Assembly: GCA_035317605.1 (NCBI GenBank)
Contig: DATHGT010000265.1
Span: forward strand, 1-53,409
DNA length: 53,409 nucleotides
Reading direction: 5' to 3'
Source of the DNA: DATHGT01 sp035317605
GTDB taxonomy: Bacteria > Methylomirabilota > Methylomirabilia > Rokubacteriales > CSP1-6
Shown: positions 48,233 through 53,409 of the stretch, one piece after another
Position numbering within the stretch: position 1 is the stretch's first letter
Layout of the letters: every line of letters starts with the position of its first letter
The notes under the pieces: generated by a model
Told to the model about the DNA's origin: nothing
The model's input: only the letters and a program-made list of their open reading frames with translations
The model's database searches: none
Translations under genes and position numbers: made by a program

Positions 48233-48261
48233 AGCGTACGAGCACTCCGGCCTCGGGTCAA
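48233..48261 (-). promoter_or_regulatory. Sigma70-type promoter of the 116-aa gene
   Basis: On the minus strand TTGACC (48256-48261) and TACGCT (48233-48238) are separated by 17 nt, giving a leader of about 55 nt that holds the 48183-48208 inverted repeat. The divergent plus-strand gene starts 33 nt away at 48294; no convincing promoter for it was found. Confidence 0.55.
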
Positions 48262-48293
48262 GGGATAGCCCGCTCCGGGCCGAGGGTGCCATA

Positions 48294-49028
48294 ATGAGCC
48301 CGCGCATGCGGGCACGGTCCACGCGAATCCGTCTCATCGCGCTCGTCTCGATCAGTCTCACGCTGGCCGCGCCGGGCGTCCGGGCGTCGGTGGTGACGCT
48401 TCCGATGGAGATGCCCGCCGATCAGCGCGCCCGGCTCGAGCGGCTCGCCGAGGCCGCCTCGGTCGCCACGCGGGTGGACACCGAGCCGTTTCTCACTCGC
48501 CGCGAGATCTTCGACTACCTGCTGGATCATCCCGACTTCGCGACCCATGTCACGCGCACGCTCCGTCTGGCCCGCTACCGGATCTGGCGGACTCCCGAGG
48601 GAATGTTCCTCGACGACGGCTGGGGCGCGACCGGGACGTTCTCGGTGATCCACACCGGGGCCCGTCAACGCGTGATGTACGCGCGCGGCGCCTACCGCCA
48701 GACCCTGCTGCCGGCCATCAACGGCGAGGCGGTCGTGATGATCGAGTACGAGGCCACGCCCGCGGGCGACGGTCGCGACCGCGTGCGCGCGACCGTGAGC
48801 GGCTTCGTGAAGCTCGACAGCAGCGTGCTGGCGATGGCCACGAAGCTCGCCGGGCCCATCGCCCAGCGCAAGGCCGACCTCGAGGCGCGGCGGCTCATGC
48901 GGACCTTCGCGCGAGCGAGCTACCGCATCGACGACAATCCGAGGGACGTCTACGAGCAGCTGCGTCAGCGCCCCGACGTCCCCACCCGCGAGCTCGAGGA
49001 GTTCGGCCGGCTCCTGAACCGGCGCTAA
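48294..49028 (+). CDS. Secreted protein of unknown function (244 aa)
   Basis: 244 residues with an N-terminal signal peptide (RIRLIALVSISLTLAAPGVRA, cleavage probably after VRA-S). The mature part starts VVTLPMEMPADQRARLERLA and has RYRIWRTPEGMFLDDGWGAT and VMIEYEATPAGDGRDRVRAT, which look like a mixed alpha/beta periplasmic domain. No known family is recognised. It is the only plus-strand gene between two minus-strand blocks and converges on the TPR gene with a 4-nt overlap (49025-49028). ATG at 48306 (MRARSTRIRL) is an alternative start. Confidence 0.68.
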   Translation: MSPRMRARSTRIRLIALVSISLTLAAPGVRASVVTLPMEMPADQRARLERLAEAASVATRVDTEPFLTRREIFDYLLDHPDFATHVTRTLRLARYRIWRTPEGMFLDDGWGATGTFSVIHTGARQRVMYARGAYRQTLLPAINGEAVVMIEYEATPAGDGRDRVRATVSGFVKLDSSVLAMATKLAGPIAQRKADLEARRLMRTFARASYRIDDNPRDVYEQLRQRPDVPTRELEEFGRLLNRR

Positions 49029-50878
49029 TTTTTCCCCTGCGCGGCGAGGGCCCGCGCCAGTCGCGCTCGCGCGTCGACGTGATCGGGCTTGCGCTCGAGG
49101 ACGACCCGCGCCGCGGCCTCCAGCTCGGCGTATCGCTTGCTGGCCTCCAGCGCCACCCACAGATCGACGTGCGCCCGGCCGAGATCCTGGTCGAGCCTGA
49201 TGGCTTCACGGCATTCGTTGGCGGATTCGTCCCACCGCCCCTGGGCCAGCAGCACGCCTCCGAGCGCGGCGTGGGCCCGTGCGGCTTCTGGCTTCAGGCC
49301 GACCGCGCGCCGGTAGGCGGCCTCCGCGTCCGTGAATCGCCGCGCCTCCGCGAACATCTCGCCCAGGTCCATGTGCGCGCGCACGTAGTCCGGCTTGAGG
49401 CGAATCGCCTCGTTGAACGCGCCCTGCGCCTCGGCGTCGCGGCCTTGCCAGTAGAGCGAGACCCCGAGCCCGCGATGGAGCGCATGGTGATCGGGCCTCA
49501 GCCGAAGCGCTTCGCGGTAGGCCTTCTCGGCTTCGGCGTGACGCCCCTGCCGGCCCAGCCCGAGCGCGAAGTTGGCCCGCGCCTTCACGTCGTCGGGACG
49601 CAGCGCGACCGCGGCCCTGAGCGCGGTCTCGGCGTCGGCGTGCTTGCCCTGGCGGCCGAGGGCGACGCCCAGCTCGTAGTACACGTCACCGGCCTCGGGA
49701 TCGAGGGCCAGCGCGCGGTGGAAGGCGGCCACCGCGCCCTCGTAGTCGCCGAGCGCGCCGAGGGCGTGGCCCTGCGCGGCGTGCAGATCGGCGTCGTTGG
49801 GGCGCAGCGCGATGGCGTCGCTGTAGGCGGCCGCCTCTTCCAGCCAGCGCCCCTGCCGTCGCAGCGTGAGCGCGAGCAACAGGTGAGCGCGCACGAGATC
49901 GGGCCGGAGGCGGATGGCCTCGCGCAGGGCCGTGACCGCGGCGTCGTAGAGTCCCTGCCGCTCGAGCATTTCGCCGAGGTCGTAGTGCGCGGGCGCGTTG
50001 ACGGGATCGAGACGGAGGGCGTCCCGGAAGGCGGCGGTCGCCTCCACGTAGCGGCGGCGGCGGCGCAACACGAGTCCGAGGCGGCGATAGAGCTCAGCGT
50101 CGTCGCTGCGGAGCGACAGCGCCTCCCGATACACCGCGATCGCCTCGTGGACCTGACCGAGCCGCTCCAGGGTGAGGCCGAGAGCCCGCCGCGCCTTGAC
50201 GTCGTCACGCCGCAGACGGATGGCCTCTCGAAAGGTCTCGACGGCTTCGGGATATCGTCGCTGCTCGAACAGCGTGCGACCGAGATCGAAGTGACTGCGC
50301 GCGCCCCCCGACCGCGCCGCCCCGTCGCGATAGACCGCCTCGGCGTCTTCGGCCCGGCGCTGGCGGCGCAGCACGGTCCCGAGATTGGCGCGGGCGGCGT
50401 CGTCGTCGGGCCGCAGGCGAAGCGCTTCCCCAAGCGCCTTCTCGGCGCCGACCAGATCGCCGAGTCGCTCGAGCGCGAGCCCGAGGGTGAGGTACGCGCG
50501 CGCGAAGTCGGGACGCAAGCGCGTGGCCTCGGCGAAGGCGTCGGCCGCCTCGTGGTACCGGGCCTGCTCGAACAACACCGCGCCCAGTTCGGAGTGGACC
50601 GAAGCCAGCTCGGGCCGGAGCTTCACCGCTCCGCGAAGGACGTGCTCGGCGTCCGCGCTGCGCCGGAGGCGACGCAGCACCAGCGCGAGATCGAGATAAA
50701 CTTTGACCTCTTCAGGCCGAAGCTCGATCGCCTCTCGATACGCCTCCTCCGCCTCCGCATATCGCCCCTGCCGCGCCCACGCCCCCGCCCTCCGACAACA
50801 CCACTCAAATGCCCCCATACCCAGCATTGTAAGGTCTCGCTCCACCCCCCGGCCCCACCCGCTCGGATCACGAGCCAT
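49025..50878 (-). CDS. TPR-repeat protein (about 17 tandem repeats)
   Basis: About 617 residues, almost entirely a regular array of 34-residue tetratricopeptide repeats with the canonical pattern (for example AEAEEAYREAIELRPEEV, then YLDLALVLRRLRRSADAEHV). Counting from the first helix I see about 17 repeats and a C-terminal capping helix. There is no signal peptide or catalytic domain. Such arrays form protein-interaction superhelices; OGT-like or pilus-assembly roles are possible, but nothing in the sequence chooses among them. The start is uncertain: ATG at 50878 is taken; ATGs at 50827 and 50818 are just before the first repeat; TTG at 50905 is also open. Its 3' end overlaps the convergent secreted-protein gene by 4 nt. 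Confidence 0.8.
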   Translation of the reverse strand: MARDPSGWGRGVERDLTMLGMGAFEWCCRRAGAWARQGRYAEAEEAYREAIELRPEEVKVYLDLALVLRRLRRSADAEHVLRGAVKLRPELASVHSELGAVLFEQARYHEAADAFAEATRLRPDFARAYLTLGLALERLGDLVGAEKALGEALRLRPDDDAARANLGTVLRRQRRAEDAEAVYRDGAARSGGARSHFDLGRTLFEQRRYPEAVETFREAIRLRRDDVKARRALGLTLERLGQVHEAIAVYREALSLRSDDAELYRRLGLVLRRRRRYVEATAAFRDALRLDPVNAPAHYDLGEMLERQGLYDAAVTALREAIRLRPDLVRAHLLLALTLRRQGRWLEEAAAYSDAIALRPNDADLHAAQGHALGALGDYEGAVAAFHRALALDPEAGDVYYELGVALGRQGKHADAETALRAAVALRPDDVKARANFALGLGRQGRHAEAEKAYREALRLRPDHHALHRGLGVSLYWQGRDAEAQGAFNEAIRLKPDYVRAHMDLGEMFAEARRFTDAEAAYRRAVGLKPEAARAHAALGGVLLAQGRWDESANECREAIRLDQDLGRAHVDLWVALEASKRYAELEAAARVVLERKPDHVDARARLARALAAQGKN

Positions 50879-50927
50879 GAGCACTGCATCCTGCGCGTAA
50901 AACAATCTCCGTCCGAGCTCCGTTCGA

Positions 50928-50946
50928 GCGCGGGCTTCGCCCGCGC
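50928..50946. repeat. GC-rich perfect hairpin upstream of the TPR gene
   Basis: GCGCGGGC (50928-50935) and GCCCGCGC (50939-50946) flank a TTC loop. It forms one end of a mosaic with the hairpin at 51005-51021; the interval holds repeated GAGC/GCGAG steps. The 150-nt stretch 50879-51028 shows no gene, only this mosaic. Confidence 0.55.
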
Positions 50947-51004
50947 AATCCTGTTCTGGGGGGAGGCAGCGACAAGCGAGCCTGAGCGAGCGCGAGCGTC
51001 GGAA

Positions 51005-51021
51005 GGGGGGCGAAGCCCCCC
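51005..51021. repeat. GC-rich hairpin after the small Cys-protein gene
   Basis: GGGGGGC (51005-51011) and GCCCCCC (51015-51021) flank a GAA loop, 7 nt beyond the stop of the minus-strand gene at 51029. There is no T-run on either strand, so a typical intrinsic terminator is not supported, though the hairpin may protect the mRNA 3' end. Similar G6/C6 palindromes occur at 5751 and 53243. Confidence 0.5.
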
Positions 51022-51028
51022 CCGGAGT

Positions 51029-51232
51029 CTAGTTAGGGAGAACCAAGAGGCTGGAGAAGATCAGGTCGTGACGCGCGGCCTCCGGTGTCACGAACCGATC
51101 CAGCGTGTCGCCACAGGTACACACCATCCAGACGCGGTAGCCCTTCACGGTCGGCGGCTGCGTTCGTCCGGTCACCTCGCCGCACGGCTTGTGGTCCTCG
51201 ATGAACTTCTGGATCTCTCCAAAGATCCCCAT
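51029..51232 (-). CDS. Small Cys-containing hypothetical protein (67 aa)
   Basis: 67 residues beginning MGIFGEIQKFIEDHKPCGEV. An AGGAGG ribosome site lies 8 nt before the ATG, which fixes the start. It contains three Cys residues, one in HKPCGE and two in VWMVCTCGDTLDRF, plus a nearby His, so a small metal-binding (zinc) site is possible. No family recognised. It lies 72 nt downstream of transketolase in the same direction and is probably on the same transcript. A GC-rich hairpin follows its stop. Confidence 0.68.
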   Translation of the reverse strand: MGIFGEIQKFIEDHKPCGEVTGRTQPPTVKGYRVWMVCTCGDTLDRFVTPEAARHDLIFSSLLVLPN

Positions 51233-51304
51233 TGGACGAGCCTCCTGTCGTCCAAGTGACAGCAAGGCCGGTGCCGTGGGCCGCAGCAACCGCAAACGAG
51301 GCCG

Positions 51305-53185
51305 TCAGGCCGCGACCGCGCGCGGGGTGGCAAAGATTTCGCGAACCCGCTGCGCGATGGCCCGCCGACCGATACCGTAACGTTCGAGCAGGGTTTCCGC
51401 TGGCCCACTGTGTGGAATTTCTCGCACAGCCAGCCTGTGCACCACGATGCCTACCTCCGCGACCGTTTCCGTCACCGCGTCGCCGAGGCCCCCCGCGGCG
51501 TAGTGGTCTTCGACGGTCAGGATCAGGTTGCCCGTGGCTGCCGCCGCCCGCCGCAGCGCGGTCGCGTCGACTGGTTTCACTCCGTACAGATCGATCACGC
51601 GCACGGCCAGGCCCTCTGCGGCCAGCTCGTCGTGGGCCGCGAGGGCTTCGTGGAGCGTGATGCCGGCCGCCACGATCGTGAGCCGATCGTGATCGCTGGC
51701 TCTCACGATCGAGCACCCGCCGATCGTGAAGACGTGATCGGCGGGATAGATCACCGGCGTCTTCGGCCTGCTCGTTCGGAGGTACACCGGCCCCACGTGC
51801 GCGGCGGCGAGACGAACGCACGCCTCGGTGGCCACCGCGTCGGCGGGATAGAGCACGACCGATTCCGGGACCGCGCGGAACAGCGCGAGGTCTTCGAGCC
51901 CCATCTGCGAAGCGCCGTCCTCTCCGATGCTGACCCCCGCGTGCGAGCCGCAGAACTTCACGTTGCTGCCCGAGATGCCGGCCATCCGGATCTGGTCCGC
52001 CGCGCGCGTGAAGAAGCACGCGAAGGTCGACACGAACGGGACGTGTCCGCGCGCGGCCAGTCCGGTGGCCGCGCCGACCATGTTCTGCTCGGCGATGTAG
52101 CCTTCGACGAAGCGATCGGGATACGCCGCTTTGAAGCGCTCGGCGTAGGTGGAGTTCTTCACGTCGCCGTCGAGGGCGAGCACGCGCGGGTCCACGGCGC
52201 CGACTCGCACCAGCGCGTCACCGTAGGCCTCGCGCGTGGCGACCTCGGCGCCGAGCGCGCGAGGGGGTGCCGCCTGCTCCTCGGCGTGCTCGCTTCGCGC
52301 GCGCTCGGCTCTCCGCCGGACGGGACGCGTGACCGCCGGCGCGGGTGCGTGGTGGAGCCTGGCCTCCAGCGCGGCGATCGCGTGCTCGGCCCGCTCTTTG
52401 GGGAGCGGCCTGCCGTGCCATCCCTCGGCGTCCTCGATGCCCTCGATGCCCCGCCCCTTCACGGTGCGCGCGATGACCGCCGTCGGCGCCTGCCGCGTGC
52501 GGCGCGCGCGCTCGAGCCCGACGACCACCTGGACCATGTCGTGGCCGTCGACGACGATGACGCGCCAGCCGAACGCCGCGAACCGGCGCTGATAGGCGGC
52601 CACATCCCAGCCGACCATCGTGGGTCCTGATTGGCCGAGCCGGTTGACGTCGACGATCGCGACGAGGTGATCGAGCCGCTCGTGCGCGGCCATCTGCGCG
52701 GCTTCCCACACCGAGCCCTCGGCCATCTCACCGTCGCCCAGCAGTACCCACGTGCGCGCGTCGACGCGCTCGCGCCGCGCGCCGAGGGCCAGCCCAACGC
52801 CGACGCTCAGTCCCTGGCCGAGCGAGCCGGTGGCCACGTCGACGAACGGCAGGCGTGGCGTGGGATGGCCTTCGAGATCGCTGTCGATCGTGCGCAAGCG
52901 CAACAGCTCGTCGTGGCTCAGGCGGCCGACTTCCGCCCACGCCGCGTAGAGCAGCGGCGCCGCGTGCCCCTTGCTGAGCACGAACCGATCGTTGTGCGGA
53001 GCACGCGGCTCGTCGGGATCGAAGCGCATGGCGTGAAAGAAGAGCGCGGCGACGAGATCGGCGGCCGACGCCGCGCTCGTGGGATGTCCGCTGCCCGCCG
53101 CGGTCGTGGCCCGGATCGACCAGATCCGAAGACGGGTGGCGACGTCTTCGAGCGAATGCACGAGCGCGCCGGCGGGTGTCTTCAT
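51305..53185 (-). CDS. tkt: Transketolase
   Basis: 626 residues, similar in length to the shorter (animal-like) transketolases. Residues 1-290 are the ThDP-binding half: SIRATTAAGSGHPTSAASAA, RFVLSKGHAAPLLYAAWAE, GSLGQGLSVGVGLALGARR and LLGDGEMAEGSVWEAAQMA with VDVNRLGQSGP (GDG...N motif). After a charged linker (about 300-335), the pyrimidine domain has VLALDGDVKNSTYAERFK, YIAEQNMVGAATGLAARG, PFVSTFACFFTRAADQIR and HAGVSIGEDGASQMGLEDLA. A C-terminal domain follows. It catalyses two-carbon ketol transfer in the pentose phosphate pathway. A GGAGGAG ribosome site supports the ATG. Upstream lie the palindrome and tandem repeat at the window edge. Confidence 0.92.
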   Translation of the reverse strand: MKTPAGALVHSLEDVATRLRIWSIRATTAAGSGHPTSAASAADLVAALFFHAMRFDPDEPRAPHNDRFVLSKGHAAPLLYAAWAEVGRLSHDELLRLRTIDSDLEGHPTPRLPFVDVATGSLGQGLSVGVGLALGARRERVDARTWVLLGDGEMAEGSVWEAAQMAAHERLDHLVAIVDVNRLGQSGPTMVGWDVAAYQRRFAAFGWRVIVVDGHDMVQVVVGLERARRTRQAPTAVIARTVKGRGIEGIEDAEGWHGRPLPKERAEHAIAALEARLHHAPAPAVTRPVRRRAERARSEHAEEQAAPPRALGAEVATREAYGDALVRVGAVDPRVLALDGDVKNSTYAERFKAAYPDRFVEGYIAEQNMVGAATGLAARGHVPFVSTFACFFTRAADQIRMAGISGSNVKFCGSHAGVSIGEDGASQMGLEDLALFRAVPESVVLYPADAVATEACVRLAAAHVGPVYLRTSRPKTPVIYPADHVFTIGGCSIVRASDHDRLTIVAAGITLHEALAAHDELAAEGLAVRVIDLYGVKPVDATALRRAAAATGNLILTVEDHYAAGGLGDAVTETVAEVGIVVHRLAVREIPHSGPAETLLERYGIGRRAIAQRVREIFATPRAVAA

Positions 53186-53242
53186 GGCAAGCTCCTCCGC
53201 CGCACTTTCGCCGCAAGCCATGTGCCGGCGAATCATGAAGAT

Positions 53243-53274
53243 GGGGGGCCGAGACGGCCCCCCAAACCCCCCCG
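53243..53274. repeat. GC-rich palindrome upstream of transketolase
   Basis: GGGGGGCC (53243-53250) and GGCCCCCC (53256-53263) flank a 5-nt loop and are followed by AAACCCCCCCG. The element shares the core and the right flank AA-n-C6-G with the palindrome inside the WbqC-family gene at 5751-5790. Confidence 0.6.
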
Positions 53275-53284
53275 ACGCGTTGTG

Positions 53285-53409
53285 CCCGGGTCCGCGCTGC
53301 CCATCTGCCGGACTTCGTTTGCGTGGCGCCCGGGTCCGCGCTGCCCATCTGCCGGACTTCGTTTGCGTGGCGCCCGGGTCCGCGCTGCCCATCTGCCGGA
53401 CTTCGTTTG
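53285..53409. repeat. 44-bp tandem repeat, about three copies, running off the window
   Basis: The unit starting CCCGGGTCCGCGCTGCCC begins at 53285, 53329 and 53373, exactly 44 bp apart. The copies are identical as far as the window shows; the last is cut at 37 bp. Each unit holds a short inverted repeat GTCCG/CGGAC and no open reading frame of its own with support. Probably a contig-end repeat. Confidence 0.85.

Noticed and set aside
48290..48295. CATAAT as -10 box of the secreted-protein gene
   Set aside because: No -35 box at suitable distance, and the start point would fall after the ATG at 48294.
51005..51021. Intrinsic terminator for the tkt/small-protein unit
   Set aside because: The hairpin is strong but neither strand has a T-run after it, so it is listed as a repeat.
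53285..53409. CRISPR array at the right edge
   Set aside because: The 44-bp units follow each other without spacers, and no cas gene is in view. This is a plain tandem repeat.
1..53409. tRNA, rRNA, riboswitch or insertion sequence
   Set aside because: I found no tRNA-like cloverleaf, rRNA segment, recognisable riboswitch core, transposase gene or flanking terminal repeats by reading; a dedicated covariance search was not possible.

Overview
This 53.4-kb window is uniformly GC-rich. Wza-, Wzc- and KdsC-type genes point to a Gram-negative, two-membrane bacterium. GC content, gene style and GC-rich palindromic elements suggest an uncultivated soil or subsurface lineage such as Candidatus Rokubacteria/Methylomirabilota, but no rRNA or other marker gene is present, so this placement is inference. 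Both ends look like contig ends. The left edge cuts a nicotinate phosphoribosyltransferase gene, and the right edge stops inside a 44-bp tandem repeat.

Layout. Positions 1-2693 (minus strand) hold pncB (partial), galU, an MscS channel and a DUF2062 membrane protein. Positions 2690-45439 are one exopolysaccharide/O-antigen locus, entirely on the minus strand and read right to left. Nearly every gene overlaps the next by 1-4 nt (ATGA, GTGA, TTGA, TGATG) or is separated by fewer than 12 nt. Transcription starts at an export module: wza (SLBB), an ExeA/GspA-like AAA ATPase, a degenerate HD-GYP protein, a Wzc co-polymerase/kinase carrying extra C-terminal SPOR domains, an O-antigen ligase/polymerase, a KdsC-like phosphatase, an FkbM methyltransferase, and the Wzm/Wzt ABC exporter. 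A rho-independent terminator merges with a sigma70-type promoter at 33683-33741. Next comes a nucleotide-sugar module: an SDR, a heptose-phosphate-type GHMP kinase, a GDP-fucose-synthase-like SDR, a pyruvate-dehydrogenase-like E1 alpha/beta pair, and a DegT-fold enzyme whose catalytic Lys is His188, as in ColD 3-dehydratase. After a secreted LamG protein there is a long assembly module of GT2, GT4, GT-C-like and methyltransferase genes, two of them domain fusions, plus AsnB, WbqC, LmbE, a Lys-containing DegT aminotransferase and a WecA-like phosphoglycosyltransferase.

To the right, 45548-53185 holds housekeeping and unknown genes. They are a DegS/HtrA-like protease (plus strand), a cytidylate-kinase-like protein fused to a BON domain with a small partner gene, a small protein behind a hairpin leader, a secreted unknown protein (plus), an approximately 17-repeat TPR protein, a small Cys protein and transketolase.

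How the genes fit together (inference): the WecA-like enzyme starts a lipid-linked glycan and GalU supplies UDP-glucose. The nucleotide-sugar module would make a deoxy- or branched sugar, possibly by combining ColD-type 3-deoxygenation with thiamine-diphosphate-dependent two-carbon transfer. The glycosyltransferases and methyltransferases assemble and decorate the chain. Export is by Wzm/Wzt and/or a Wzc/Wza envelope machine that may be tied to peptidoglycan through SPOR domains. The most unusual elements are the E1 pair beside the His-type DegT enzyme, the Wzc-SPOR fusion next to an ExeA-like ATPase and a dead HD-GYP protein, and a GC-rich palindrome inserted in frame inside the WbqC-family gene.
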